Shown: piece by piece, positions 35,195 to 44,004 of the stretch
How the letters are laid out: each line of letters starts with the position of its first letter
Numbering within the stretch: position 1 is the first letter of the stretch
Assembly: GCF_000785435.2 (NCBI RefSeq)
Contig: NZ_JTDB02000012.1
Span: 62,001-126,000, forward strand
Direction of reading: 5' to 3'
Length of the DNA stretch: 64,000 bases
From: Paraburkholderia sacchari
GTDB taxonomy: Bacteria > Pseudomonadota > Gammaproteobacteria > Burkholderiales > Burkholderiaceae
Made by a program: the position numbers and the translations under genes
Notes under the pieces: generated by a model
Databases searched by the model: none
The model's input: the letters and a program-made list of their open reading frames with translations, nothing else
Told to the model about the DNA's origin: nothing

Positions 35195-36652
35195 TCAGGT
35201 GCGAGTCGCCGCGGCCACGTTACGCGGCCGTAGCGTCGTCATGATCATGTACAGGCCGCCGCCGATCACTACGCCGAAGAACCAGCCATAGGTATTCCAC
35301 CAGGCCGGCAGCAGGTTGGAAAAGTTGGGCAGGAAAGTCGAAAACACGCTGCCGATCACCGCGGCAGCTACCGCATTGACGTTCCAGCCTCCTTCGTAGC
35401 GGTACTCGCCGTGTTCCTGGTAGAGCGCCGCGACATTGATGTTGCCCTTGGCCAACAGATAGTAGTCCGCCAGAATTATCCCTAGCAGCGGGCCCATGGT
35501 GGCGCCGATCGCGTTCACGAAGCGCGCGGCGCCGCCTTCCCACGGCGCGAACGGGTAAAGCACCAGCGCGATCGCCGCAGCGATGTAGCCGCCCACCTTG
35601 AAGCTGATCCGCTTGGGGAACACGTTGGAGATATCAAATGACGCCGAGACAAAATTGGCTACCACGTTGATGCCTAGCGTGGCCACTGCGAAGGTCAGCG
35701 CCGCGATGAGCGCCAGCACCCAGTTCTCGAACTTGGCGGAGATCTGTTCGGGGTGCAGCAGCGCTTCGCCATACACCTTGAAGGCTGCGATGGTGGTGAC
35801 GCCGGCGACCAGCGAGAACGCGATCAGGTTGACCGGCAAGCCCCACAGATTGCCTTTCTTCACTGCACTGCGGTTCTTCGCGTAGCGCGAGAAATCGCAG
35901 AAGTTCAGGTACAGCGCTGCGAAGTAGGTGATCCAGGTCGCACCCACGGCCATGAGCGCCCAGAATGAACCGGGCTCGCCGTTAATGCCCGCGTCCCTGG
36001 TCTTCTCGAGCAGCACGTTCATCGGAATGCCATGGCTGAACGAGAAGCCGCCGGCCTTGATGCACAGGCCGATCGCCAGGATCAGCATCGCGACCCATAC
36101 CGCCGGACCGGCCCAGTCCTGGAATCTGCGCACTGTCTCCATGCCTTTCTGGATAATGAGCAGTTGCAAGGCCCAGATGATCACGTAGCAGATCACTTCC
36201 AACCCCGAATGGCCGAGGAAGTGCGTGCCCTTGTGGAACTGCATCAGACTATCGCTTCGGATCAGCAGTGCGACTATCGCGCCCGAAGCCGCCGCAGTCT
36301 GCGCGCCGTACCAGAAACAGGCCACCACGGCACGCACGAGCGCTGCCAGATTGGCGCCCCACACGCCGAAGGAGGCGCGCGCCAGCACTGGGTAAGGCAC
36401 ACCGGTCTTTTCGCCAGCGAAGCCAATCAGGTTCATCAGCGCGAAAATCACCAGCGAGCTGAGCCCGATCGCCAGCACGAAGTTGATAAAGCTGCCGCAC
36501 AGCAGGAACAGGCTGGCAGCGAGGTAGTAGCCCCAGAGGCTGTGCACGTCCGAGGTCCAGACGTTGAAGATGCTGAAGGCACCCCAGTTGCGCTCCCTGG
36601 CGGGCGCCAGATCTTCGTTGTAGAGGCCGGGGGAAGGGTTACGGATTTCCAT
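35195..36652 (-). CDS. NCS1 nucleobase:cation symporter
   Basis: 485 aa from the ATG at 36652, with GAGGAGACG upstream. NCS1 signatures are NEDLAPARERNWGAFSIFNVWTSDVHSLWGYYLAA at the N terminus, GVPYPVLARASFGVWGANLAALVRAVVACFWYG, and NFCDFSRYAK in the cation-site helix. Twelve membrane helices are expected. The family imports purines, pyrimidines, hydantoins, allantoin or thiamine-type compounds with Na+ or H+; the substrate here is unknown. It converges on the kinase operon with 40 bases between stops and has no catabolic neighbours. Confidence 0.95.
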   Translation of the reverse strand: MEIRNPSPGLYNEDLAPARERNWGAFSIFNVWTSDVHSLWGYYLAASLFLLCGSFINFVLAIGLSSLVIFALMNLIGFAGEKTGVPYPVLARASFGVWGANLAALVRAVVACFWYGAQTAAASGAIVALLIRSDSLMQFHKGTHFLGHSGLEVICYVIIWALQLLIIQKGMETVRRFQDWAGPAVWVAMLILAIGLCIKAGGFSFSHGIPMNVLLEKTRDAGINGEPGSFWALMAVGATWITYFAALYLNFCDFSRYAKNRSAVKKGNLWGLPVNLIAFSLVAGVTTIAAFKVYGEALLHPEQISAKFENWVLALIAALTFAVATLGINVVANFVSASFDISNVFPKRISFKVGGYIAAAIALVLYPFAPWEGGAARFVNAIGATMGPLLGIILADYYLLAKGNINVAALYQEHGEYRYEGGWNVNAVAAAVIGSVFSTFLPNFSNLLPAWWNTYGWFFGVVIGGGLYMIMTTLRPRNVAAATRT

Positions 36653-37083
36653 CTGTCGTCTCCTCGGGAGTTCGTGGAACTCAGGCAACACCGCCGGGCT
36701 TTGTGCCCGGGCGTTGTGCGATTGCCCGCAACCATGGGCGGCCTGCACTTCGTCATATCTCTGAGTGAATGCTTGTCCACTTTGCGGCCTTTAACAAGCG
36801 CGATTTCAGCCTTCCCCCGCACGTCAATAGCTTATCGATGTTTCCAATGTAATTTCTCACATTTTGCCTAATATCTAAGCGTGCGCGAGGCACCCCGGCC
36901 CGCGCACTACCTCGAAGCCCGCGCTCCCGTGCGGGCGTTTTTTCGGCTGGATCTTTGGTCATAATGGTCAGTCGAATGCCTGGCGCCGACGAGGTGCGGG
37001 AAGGCAGAAAAACCAGCGAACAGCGGCTGCGTGAGCCTGGTCTGGCCGGCCGCGCAATATTGGAGAGACCTGGAGAGACTCCC
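36653..37083. other. 431-bp divergent intergenic region
   Basis: Between the NCS1 permease and DUF2127 genes. It contains the two-hairpin element at 36881-36943, described separately. The rest should hold the two promoters; no protein gene is seen. Confidence 0.5.
36881..36943 (+). ncRNA. candidate small RNA or leader attenuator with terminator
   Basis: A first stem pairs GTGCGCG (36881-36887) with CGCGCAC (36901-36907). A second 8-bp stem, GCCCGCGC (36917-36924) with GTGCGGGC (36929-36936), has a 4-base loop and is followed by GTTTTTT, a strong plus-strand rho-independent terminator. No plus-strand gene lies upstream, so the terminated transcript must be a short RNA. TAATAT at about 36869 is a possible -10 box. 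It could be an independent sRNA or a premature terminator in the leader of the DUF2127 gene 140 bases downstream. Confidence 0.55.
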
Positions 37084-37605
37084 GTGATCGGCTTGAAGCG
37101 ATTTCTCGACGAAAAGAAGCTTCACCTCGTATTCGAAGTGAGCCTGTGGTTCAAGGCCGTATTTGCACTTTCGGAAATCGTTGCGGGTATCGCCACGTAC
37201 TTCGTTTCTCAGCGACTCTTTTTGACGCTCGTGACCTGGGTTACCCGGGAGGAGTTTGCCGAAGACCCCCACGATCTCGTAGCCAACTTTCTTCTCCATT
37301 CAGTACAACATCTTTCCGTCGACACCCAGAAGTTCGCCGCCATCTATCTGCTCGCCCACGGCGTGACCAAGCTCTGGCTGATTATTGGCCTGCTGCGAGA
37401 GAGGCTCTGGTATTACCCTGTATCAATAGCCGTTTTTGGCTTGTTCATCGCCTACCAGCTCTACCGGTTTTCATTCACGCATTCGATCTGGCTGCTGCTC
37501 ATTACAGCATTGGACGTCGTCATTCTTGCTCTTACGTGGCACGAGTACCTGCATCTTCGAAACGCCGGCATTCAGCCAACCGTCAATCCGCCTTCGACGG
37601 ACTGA
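37084..37605 (+). CDS. DUF2127 membrane protein
   Basis: 173 aa starting with GTG at 37084, behind GGAGAG. The family pattern is visible: LVFEVSLWFKAVFALSEIVAGIATYF (helix 1), FAAIYLLAHGVTKLWLIIGLLRERLWYYPVSIAVFGLFIAYQLYRF (helices 2-3) and LLLITALDVVILALTWHEYLHL (helix 4). The function of the family is unknown; members often lie near stress genes. The gene opens the small-protein/low-oxygen block and may be controlled by the terminator-bearing leader upstream. Confidence 0.9.
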   Translation: MIGLKRFLDEKKLHLVFEVSLWFKAVFALSEIVAGIATYFVSQRLFLTLVTWVTREEFAEDPHDLVANFLLHSVQHLSVDTQKFAAIYLLAHGVTKLWLIIGLLRERLWYYPVSIAVFGLFIAYQLYRFSFTHSIWLLLITALDVVILALTWHEYLHLRNAGIQPTVNPPSTD

Positions 37606-37752
37606 CCGCAAAACCTCATATGCGATGTCCCGTGCTGCGCGAACACGATCCGGACACCGGACGCTTTCAGCAGGCGCTGCAGCATGTGCGAAACGTGCAC
37701 AGCCGATGGCGCGCAGCCCATACGCTGCATTGCAGTCGAGCCTGCCACGGTT

Positions 37753-37986
37753 TCAAATCAGATCATATTCGCGCATCATTTCGACGATCACCGCTTTCAG
37801 AGGCGCCTGCGAAGCCCCTCGAAACTCGTCGATAACCCAATTACAACCGCCGTTCTCCGCCGGATCGACCTTGCGCGGAATTGAAATGTCGCAATCGCGA
37901 CAACTATCATCGAGATCGGCGCTCCCTTGAATCCGGCGCAAAATTTCCTCCCGAATTTTTTCTGCGGTACCCACGTTCTTGATCAT
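37753..37986 (-). CDS. small hypothetical protein, 77 aa
   Basis: The ATG at 37986 has AAGGAGG upstream. The sequence has a helical start (KNVGTAEKIREEILRRIQG) and a cysteine-rich centre (DDSCRDCDISIP, GGCNWVID) that could bind a metal. I recall similar small proteins in Burkholderia genomes, with no function known. It is soluble. The upstream region carries a weak FNR-like half-match only. Confidence 0.75.
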   Translation of the reverse strand: MIKNVGTAEKIREEILRRIQGSADLDDSCRDCDISIPRKVDPAENGGCNWVIDEFRGASQAPLKAVIVEMMREYDLI

Positions 37987-38157
37987 GTCTTCCTCCTTAG
38001 CTCAACCAGAATCTCTTCCTGCCTGAATCACGGCAGTCGGGGCTACGCCAGCGCACTCACGCTTGCGCCGCTTGCCTTATTCTTCCGTGCAGCAATCTGA
38101 GACTATTGACCCATGTCAGCGGTTGTTATCGTTAGCCGGTCTCGTGGGAGCGGCACA

Positions 38158-38415
38158 TCAGTCCGCCTCCGGCTGGATCTTTCCGGACTGGTTTTCAGTC
38201 TGCAGTCGATGCACGCGGGCAAGCAGTTCAACAGCCTGTCTTTCCAGGGCTAAGTCGCGCGGCTGCTCGTCGAGGACGGCCTTGAGCCGCGCCTTCCAGT
38301 ACGCCGGATCATTGATCGGCATCCGAAGCGAAAGGTACGCCCGCGTCTGTTCGAGCAACGCGATGGCAGCCCTGATGTGCAACAGTTCACGTTCCATTTC
38401 ACGGTACGAGCGCAT
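38158..38415 (-). CDS. small helical hypothetical protein, 85 aa
   Basis: It starts at the ATG at 38415 (CGGAGGAA upstream): MRSYREMERELLHIRAAIALLEQTRAYL, followed by NDPAYWKARLKAVLDEQPRDLALERQAVELLARVHRLQ. Almost entirely helical, possibly a coiled-coil dimer. No family recognised. An FNR/ANR-like box is centred 78 bases before the start codon, which suggests induction at low oxygen. Confidence 0.7.
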   Translation of the reverse strand: MRSYREMERELLHIRAAIALLEQTRAYLSLRMPINDPAYWKARLKAVLDEQPRDLALERQAVELLARVHRLQTENQSGKIQPEAD

Positions 38416-38486
38416 GGCATTCCTCCGATCGGCCAATAGTGCCGTTTGTCGAAGGTGAATAATGCGCAGACGTATCCATTGGAAAA

Positions 38487-38500
38487 ATGATCCTGGTCAA
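38487..38500 (-). promoter_or_regulatory. FNR/ANR-like box upstream of the 85-aa gene
   Basis: On the minus strand the site reads TTGACCAGGATCAT, one mismatch in the second half to TTGAC-N4-ATCAA. Its centre is about 78 bases before the start codon at 38415. Confidence 0.5.
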
Positions 38501-38593
38501 TGGAGATTGTGGCTGGTGCATTGCGTCGTCGATACCCGCCGCAAACGGCGCCCATACATCTCCGCACTGAACGTATATGCGCGCCCGTCCACG

Positions 38594-39583
38594 TCAACTG
38601 GATTCGCCGCCCGTATTGTCCCGGCTCGCCCCGCCATAGGCTTTGCGAAACGCGGCAACGAACGCGTCGCACGCCCCATGCGGCAGACCGCCGATCCCCG
38701 CAGCTCCACTTCTTCCCGCTCCGCCGAATTGCCTGCAAAGACGATCGGCCCCAAGTGGCGCCGCAACCGGCGCGCGCACGCTCACTGTCCAGGCTCCGTC
38801 CGTTGCGGGCGTCAGCACCGCATGAGCCCGACCGGGCGCTGCCAGCGCAAGGCGATTCGCGAATGTGCCGCGTACCCGGCGCGCCCAGCGCTCATCGGGC
38901 AACGTGTACACCTCGATGCCGGCCGATGCGATCGCCGGGCGCTGCGCGCATGCGAGCTTCAGGTCCTCGCACCGCGCTTCCCCGATTTTTTCGAGCAGCG
39001 GGCACGCCGCAACGAAATCGAGTGGGTCCACATAGGGCACAAGCTGGGCGTAGAGCGCGGCGGGTGCGATGAGGAGATCGTCCATCGTGTCGCCATAGCC
39101 GGCGTAGTTCACGTTCTCCCCCAGTTCGCGCAACCGTGCATCGTCGTCGGACTCGATACCCGCGAGCCGCGCGAGCCGTTGAGCGGCGCCCGGCAGGTTG
39201 TCGCCATAGGCGGCCGCAACCGCCCACGCGCGATGGCGGCCGCCCAGGCGCCGGTCGACAAGGATGCTGGTGCAGACATCGGGTGCCGTGTCGATGTCCG
39301 CATGCAGAAGCGGGTGCCGCGGCAGGTCCGTGGCGACGTGATGGTCGATATAGTCGATCGCCACGCCGCGCCCAAGGAGTGCAAGTACCGCAGCGCGATT
39401 GACATCGAACGACAGATCGAGCGCGGTCACGTGATCGCCGCAATGCGCCGCGACTCGCCGCAGCAGCGCGTTGTCCCGTTTCGGCCCGGTAATCAGCACT
39501 GCATTGCGTGGCGTCGCGAGCCGCAGTTGATGCAGCGCGAACAGGCCATCCGCGTCGCCGTTGCACACGTCAAAGTATTGCAT
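38594..39583 (-). CDS. DHH superfamily phosphoesterase
   Basis: 329 aa from the ATG at 39583, behind GAGGAGCACG. Motifs: CNGDADGLFALHQLRLA (DHH motif I, with Asp pair), ALDLSFDVNRAAV (motif II), DYIDHHVATDLP (DHH motif III) and AAYGDNLPG (motif IV). A DHHA1-like C-terminal domain contains FGGAGRSGAAGIGGLP. The family hydrolyses phosphodiester or nucleotide substrates such as nanoRNA or cyclic dinucleotides with Mn2+; which applies is unclear. It is last in a CBS-CapA-DHH run of genes with 47- and 66-base gaps. Confidence 0.88.
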   Translation of the reverse strand: MQYFDVCNGDADGLFALHQLRLATPRNAVLITGPKRDNALLRRVAAHCGDHVTALDLSFDVNRAAVLALLGRGVAIDYIDHHVATDLPRHPLLHADIDTAPDVCTSILVDRRLGGRHRAWAVAAAYGDNLPGAAQRLARLAGIESDDDARLRELGENVNYAGYGDTMDDLLIAPAALYAQLVPYVDPLDFVAACPLLEKIGEARCEDLKLACAQRPAIASAGIEVYTLPDERWARRVRGTFANRLALAAPGRAHAVLTPATDGAWTVSVRAPVAAPLGADRLCRQFGGAGRSGAAGIGGLPHGACDAFVAAFRKAYGGASRDNTGGESS

Positions 39584-39649
39584 CGTGCTCCTCGCTTGCA
39601 TGCACTCGTTCGCGTGCGCCAGCGGCGCACCTCGCCCTGATGGTCCCGT

Positions 39650-40801
39650 TCACCCATGCAGCGTGAAGGTATTCGTGGGGGTGTCACGCTCCACCTCCAC
39701 GCCGTAGCGCGCGCACTCCCGCCGCAGCGTTGCATGCAGCCATGCAGCCCCCTCGTCCGGCGCGTGCCCCACGCGCAAATGCCGTATCTGCATTGGCTGT
39801 GCCGTGAATTCCACGACGGTTCCTTTTGCCGGATCCATGACGAGGAAGTACATGAGCGTGAGATCGGGCCGATAGTGTTCGTTGCCCGGAATGCCCTCGT
39901 AGTCGTTCAGGAAATCGCCACAGCCATAGAGCACAGGCTTGCCACGATAGACTTCGATACCCCGGATATGGTGCGACGAATGGCCGTGGATCACGTCCGC
40001 CGCGCCAGCATCGATCAGGCGCTTGGCGAATGCACGCTCGGCGTTCGAGACATCGAAGCCCCAATTGCCGCCCCAATGCAGCGATATCACGACGATGTCG
40101 CCCGTCCGGCGGACCTTGGCAACACGGCATGCAATTTCCCCAACGCTTTTTGTGGAAAGATCGGGAAGCACGTTGACACCGGCCCGCCGTGCGGCGGCCG
40201 CCCAGTCCCCGGGCACGCCGGCTGACTCGCTCCCGTATGCATAGACGAGGAGCCGCCCATGTCCGGCAATACCGATGATGGCGGGCGTGGCAGCTTCTTG
40301 CGCATTGCGCCCGGCGCCGGCAGTGAGAATGCCAGCGTCGTGAAGCGAGCTGAGCGTTTCGTTCAGCCCCGCATGTCCCCAGTCCAGTACATGATTGTTC
40401 GCGAGCACACAGCAATCGATGCCCGCCGCGCTCAGACACGCGAGATTGGCCGGGTCCATGCGGTAGTGAACGGATTTGCCGGGCCAGTGCTCAACGCTTG
40501 CGGTCACGGCCGTCTCGAGATTCACGATGCGCGCATGCGGCTGGCGCCGCGCAAGCACGGCGAGGGCGTCGCCCCACGGATACGCGTAGCCGACCGGTAA
40601 TGGCAGCTTGCCCGTGGCCCGCTCCGCGAGCTTCACATACTCCTTCGCAGACCGCACAAAAGGCTCGAACAGTTGAGGCCCGGCCGGATGGGGCAGGATC
40701 TGGTCGATGCCGCGCCCCGTCATGACATCGCCGCACAGGAAGAGGCTCAAGGCACTCGTGCGGGCTGCGCCCTTCAGGGCGCTTTCAACCATCGATTTCA
40801 T
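39650..40801 (-). CDS. CapA/PgsA-family metallophosphatase-like protein
   Basis: 383 aa. CapA family motifs are SLFLCGDVMTGRGID, RIVNLETAVT, LANNHVLDWGHAGLNETL, ISLHWGGNWG and HGHSSHHIRGIEVYRGKPVLYGCGDFLNDY. The fold is a calcineurin-like metallophosphatase. Classical CapA/PgsA proteins take part in poly-gamma-glutamate capsule synthesis, but no capBC or pgsBC genes are near and no membrane anchor is visible, so it is probably a cytoplasmic phosphatase of unknown substrate. It sits between the CBS and DHH genes and probably shares their FNR-controlled promoter. Confidence 0.9.
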   Translation of the reverse strand: MKSMVESALKGAARTSALSLFLCGDVMTGRGIDQILPHPAGPQLFEPFVRSAKEYVKLAERATGKLPLPVGYAYPWGDALAVLARRQPHARIVNLETAVTASVEHWPGKSVHYRMDPANLACLSAAGIDCCVLANNHVLDWGHAGLNETLSSLHDAGILTAGAGRNAQEAATPAIIGIAGHGRLLVYAYGSESAGVPGDWAAAARRAGVNVLPDLSTKSVGEIACRVAKVRRTGDIVVISLHWGGNWGFDVSNAERAFAKRLIDAGAADVIHGHSSHHIRGIEVYRGKPVLYGCGDFLNDYEGIPGNEHYRPDLTLMYFLVMDPAKGTVVEFTAQPMQIRHLRVGHAPDEGAAWLHATLRRECARYGVEVERDTPTNTFTLHG

Positions 40802-40848
40802 TGCCGGTTGCCTTCGTATTGCCAGTTGCGGCGCTGCCGCGGCATCGG

Positions 40849-41298
40849 CTAGGCGCGAAAGCGTTGCTCCTCAATTTCTTGAAGCTTGGGCACTTCGGCC
40901 ACTCCGCCGAGCAGCGCGGCGAGATATCCCACAATGTCGTCGAGCGTAACGATACCGGTAAGGCATCCCGCGTCGTCCACCACCGGTAGCCGGCGAATCC
41001 CCGAACGACGCATTTCGTCTAGCGCGACGGCAATCTCGTCGGTCTCGGCCACGACAATCAGACCGCGCGACATGATCTGAGCGGCCGTGACCGCGCCCGG
41101 ATCCTCGCCCCTCGCCATCACCTCGACCACAAGATCGCGATCCGTCACCAGTCCGACCGGCACGGCGTCGCCATCGCGATATTCGATCACGACGATATCG
41201 CCCACGTGCGAACGACGCATACGTTCGGCCAACTGCAGCGCGTTACATTCGGCTGTGCAGGATTCGACGGGCTGGGTGCTGATTCTTCCGATATGCAT
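40849..41298 (-). CDS. tandem CBS-domain protein
   Basis: 149 aa with two CBS domains: residues about 8-62 (CTAECNALQLAERMRRSHVGDIVVIEYRDGDAVPVGLVTDRDLV) and 75-135 (IMSRGLIVVAETDEIAVALDEMRRSGIRRLPVVDDAGCLTGIVTLDDIV). Stand-alone CBS pairs bind adenine nucleotides and act as energy sensors. The ATG at 41298 follows AGGAG. It is first in the run with capA-like and DHH genes, and a consensus FNR box lies about 100 bases upstream. Confidence 0.95.
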   Translation of the reverse strand: MHIGRISTQPVESCTAECNALQLAERMRRSHVGDIVVIEYRDGDAVPVGLVTDRDLVVEVMARGEDPGAVTAAQIMSRGLIVVAETDEIAVALDEMRRSGIRRLPVVDDAGCLTGIVTLDDIVGYLAALLGGVAEVPKLQEIEEQRFRA

Positions 41299-41390
41299 GA
41301 TTCGGCTCCTGTTCCGATGATCGGGGTGGAGCGCCGGGAAAGCGTTGCGCCCCTCGTGCGATGAGGTTAGGTTCCGCTAGCGCGCCAGCG

Positions 41391-41404
41391 TTGACGCACA
41401 TCAA
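41391..41404 (-). promoter_or_regulatory. FNR/ANR box upstream of the CBS-CapA-DHH genes
   Basis: TTGACGCACATCAA matches TTGAC-N4-ATCAA exactly. Centred about 99 bases before the CBS gene start; a start of transcription near 41356 would place it at about -41.5, the standard activating position. Confidence 0.65.
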
Positions 41405-41437
41405 TGTATCGGGTCCGTCCATGAAAGCCGTCCGGGC

Positions 41438-42583
41438 TCAGACGAGCAGTCCGGCATTCGTGTGCAGCAGCTGCCTGCAGCGTTGCAGGTGCGCGCGGGC
41501 AAGTCCCAGATAGCATCGCGTGCGCTCGATCCAGCGCGGCGAGCCGCGATATGCCGCCTCGCGCAGATGCAGTGCCGCGAGACGAGCGCGTACGGCCGCG
41601 CGCAGGCTTTGGTAGAAGTGCACGAGCGCCGCTTCCGGGCGGTCGCCACTCGCATTGCGCCACTCGCGCAAGAGGGCGCGACCGATCTGCTTCGCGCCAA
41701 GCCGCTCGCATTCCAGCGCAAGGAATGCGATTTCGTCTGCGCAATCGACAGTGCGCAGCACCTTCGAGAGCGTCAGGCAGTCGATGATCTGCACCGGCTT
41801 CAAGAGGCAAACGTGCTCGGGGCGCAAGTCTCCGTGGCCCTCCACGATGCGCCCCTCGCGCACACGCTGATCGAGATGCCGGCGCAACTGCGTCAGCGCC
41901 TCGCGCTGGCTATTGCAGAGCGCGACGATCGCCACAGCGTCCTGTTGCAGCGCGGGGCCGCACAAATCGCGCTCATTGGCATCGATCAGGTCACCAAGGT
42001 TGCGCCGGTACTGCGCGCCCTGAATCGCGAGCCGGGGCCGCGCCGCATAGAACGCAACGAGCGTGGCCACTACCGCGCGCAGTTGCGACACGCTCACGGT
42101 TTGCGCTGCCAGCGCGGCATCGAGCATGCGCGACGCGGGCAGACGACGCATCTGTACAAGCCACTCGACCACACGCCCTTTGCTATTCACCGACAACGTG
42201 CCCGCCCTGTCGAGCGTGAGCGGCAGCACGGCCAGATAAACCTCTGGCGCGAGGCGCCGGTTGAGCGCGAACTCCCTGCGGCAGTCGCGCTCCCGCGCGC
42301 CGAGCGCGCTCAGGTCCGAACCGGCATGCCGCACCGGCTTCTTCACTTTCCAGGCGAACCGCCTCGTAAGAAAGACCCACGACAAATGCGTCTCGATGAC
42401 GGTCACACTGCGCGTCCTGTCCGGCCAGATGGCCGGTGAACGCAGACGCTCGATCGCTTCACGCGGCCCGAATCGTGACGCACTGCACGGCGGACACGGA
42501 GGGCGCCGCGGCCGCTGCAATTGACGCTTCACGCGAATGCGCATACGCGCCGACGGTCTGCGTGCAGCATTGACAACGGGCAT
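41438..42583 (-). CDS. APH-family kinase-like protein (COG2187 type)
   Basis: 381 aa. The N-terminal part has ETHLSWVFLTRRFAWKVKKPVR, the ATP-binding Lys segment typical of COG2187 proteins. The catalytic region reads EGHGDLRPEHVCLLKP (Brenner-type HGD motif) followed by IIDCL, where DFG-like metal binding is expected. Substrates of this family are unknown; they are unlikely to be antibiotic-resistance enzymes. No AAA/gluconate-kinase domain is fused at the C terminus, unlike longer relatives. Start at 42583 with AAGGAGC upstream. It is divergent from the PRPP-synthetase-like gene across a region with two FNR boxes. Confidence 0.8.
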   Translation of the reverse strand: MPVVNAARRPSARMRIRVKRQLQRPRRPPCPPCSASRFGPREAIERLRSPAIWPDRTRSVTVIETHLSWVFLTRRFAWKVKKPVRHAGSDLSALGARERDCRREFALNRRLAPEVYLAVLPLTLDRAGTLSVNSKGRVVEWLVQMRRLPASRMLDAALAAQTVSVSQLRAVVATLVAFYAARPRLAIQGAQYRRNLGDLIDANERDLCGPALQQDAVAIVALCNSQREALTQLRRHLDQRVREGRIVEGHGDLRPEHVCLLKPVQIIDCLTLSKVLRTVDCADEIAFLALECERLGAKQIGRALLREWRNASGDRPEAALVHFYQSLRAAVRARLAALHLREAAYRGSPRWIERTRCYLGLARAHLQRCRQLLHTNAGLLV

Positions 42584-42641
42584 AAGAGTGCTCCTTGCGG
42601 CAAGCCAGCACCCACTGTCCGCCGTGCCCTCCCCCGGTGGC

Positions 42642-42655
42642 TTGATTCAGATCAG
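42642..42655. promoter_or_regulatory. FNR/ANR-like box, proximal to the APH-like gene
   Basis: TTGATTCAGATCAG differs from TTGAT-N4-ATCAA by the last base. It is centred about 65 bases upstream of the minus-strand gene starting at 42583, consistent with activating that promoter. Confidence 0.6.
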
Positions 42656-42688
42656 CAAGCGCCCGAAAGAAGCGCCGTCCCGCCGAAC

Positions 42689-42702
42689 TTGACATGCATC
42701 AA
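42689..42702. promoter_or_regulatory. FNR/ANR box, proximal to the PRPP-synthetase-like gene
   Basis: TTGACATGCATCAA fits TTGAC-N4-ATCAA exactly. It is centred about 96 bases upstream of the plus-strand start codon at 42792. Confidence 0.65.
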
Positions 42703-42791
42703 TCGCGCCGCCGCCGATCGCGCCACGATGGGCATCTGGCGCACGCGCGCGGCCGCAGGCCCGGCGCGCGGTTTGCGCATCTGGAGCCGTC

Positions 42792-43757
42792 ATGATGAAC
42801 ACCGCGCCGATGCTCTTTTCTCCGCCCACTTCACATGCGTTTGCGCAACGGGTAGCCTCGGCTCTCGGCGTTGCGCTGGCCGAGCACGAGTGGCGCCCCT
42901 TCGAGGACGGCGAACACAAAATGCGCCCGCTCGAAAGGGTGCGCGGGCGCGACGTCTACGTGATTCATTCGCTTTACGCCGAGCCCGGTCACAGTGTGAA
43001 CGACAAGCTTTGCGAACTGCTCTTCTTCGTGGGCGCGCTGGTCGACGCCTCAGCCGCGCACGTCAATGTCGTCGCCCCGTATCTTTGCTATGCACGCAAG
43101 GACCGGCGCTCGCAGACGCGCGACCCCGTGACCACGCGCTACGTCGCGCAGCTCTTTGAGGCGGTGGGCGCAGCGCGCTTCATCACACTCGACGTCCACA
43201 ATCTTGCCGCCTATCAGAATGCGTTTCGCGTGCCGGCCGAGCATCTCGAAGCGAACGGCATGCTCGCGCAGTGGTTCGCCGGGCACTTGCGTGAGACGCC
43301 GCTCGTCGTCGTTTCGCCCGATGCGGGCGGCGTTCGGCGCGCCGAGGATTTTCGTGCGCGGCTCATGAAGCTGCTCGGACGTCCGGTCGAAGCAGCATTC
43401 GCTGGGAAGCTGCGCGCCGGCGGAATCGTCACGGGCAAGCCGATCGTTGGTGACCTTGAGGGACGCTGCGCAATCATCGTCGACGATTTGATCGGCACAG
43501 GAACGACACTCGCAAACGTTGCCGGCCATTGCCGCGCGCTTGGCGCGACCGAGGTGCATGCGACTGCGACCCACGGCCTCTTTCTTGGCGGCGCCTGCGA
43601 GAAACTTGGCAACGGCGCGTTGGCGAGCGTAGTCGTAACCGACAGCGTCGCGCCGTGGCGCGTGCCGGACGGGCCGCTGCTCGAGCGTCTGACCGTACTC
43701 GACAGCGCGCCGCTCTTTGCCCAAGCCATCACCCATATCCACACGAGCGCGCCATAG
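42792..43757 (+). CDS. ribose-phosphate pyrophosphokinase-like protein
   Basis: 321 aa. PRPP-synthetase features are FEDGEHKMRP near the N terminus, the flexible-loop region APYLCYARKDRRSQTRDPVTTRYVAQLFE, VSPDAGGVRRA and the PRPP-binding loop IVDDLIGTGTTL. It would make PRPP from ribose 5-phosphate and ATP, or act as a related phosphoribosyl enzyme. It is diverged from the housekeeping Prs and likely an accessory paralogue for low-oxygen conditions, judged by the FNR boxes upstream and its neighbours. Confidence 0.88.
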   Translation: MMNTAPMLFSPPTSHAFAQRVASALGVALAEHEWRPFEDGEHKMRPLERVRGRDVYVIHSLYAEPGHSVNDKLCELLFFVGALVDASAAHVNVVAPYLCYARKDRRSQTRDPVTTRYVAQLFEAVGAARFITLDVHNLAAYQNAFRVPAEHLEANGMLAQWFAGHLRETPLVVVSPDAGGVRRAEDFRARLMKLLGRPVEAAFAGKLRAGGIVTGKPIVGDLEGRCAIIVDDLIGTGTTLANVAGHCRALGATEVHATATHGLFLGGACEKLGNGALASVVVTDSVAPWRVPDGPLLERLTVLDSAPLFAQAITHIHTSAP

Positions 43758-43808
43758 GCGACCCATGCATGCGCTGGCGCGGTTTTCGCGAGGAGTGCAA
43801 CTCGGTAC

Positions 43809-43992
43809 GGCTTTGTCACGTTGGCGAAGCAGTGAAGTAAGACGCCAGCATGAAGAAGAAATCGCTCTACAATGGCCTCCGGTTTCCGGGTGCCGTCATT
43901 AGTTGCGCTGTTTGCTGGTACTTTCGCTTCAACCTGAGCCTGCGCGGTGAGCCGTATCTGCTGTGGCGCACAGTCGACGAACAAGGTGCCGA
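43809..43992 (+). mobile_element. IS6-family insertion sequence remnant
   Basis: GGCTTTGTCACG at 43809 resembles the terminal repeat of IS6-family elements. From the ATG at 43850 the frame reads MKKKSLYNGLRFPGAVISC then AVCWYFRFNLSLR, the start of a Burkholderia-type IS6 transposase. It continues in the same frame as GEPYLLWRTVDEQGAE, which in intact transposases lies about 65 residues further on. The DDE core and the whole C terminus are absent. So this is an internally deleted, truncated relic. It ends 12 bases before the acyl-CoA ligase start. Confidence 0.85.
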
Positions 43993-44004
43993 ATGGAGCA
44001 AGCC

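Noticed and set aside
38106..38119. FNR-like site TTGACCCATGTCAG upstream of the 77-aa gene
   Set aside because: Two mismatches in the second half-site; too weak to call next to the better sites nearby.
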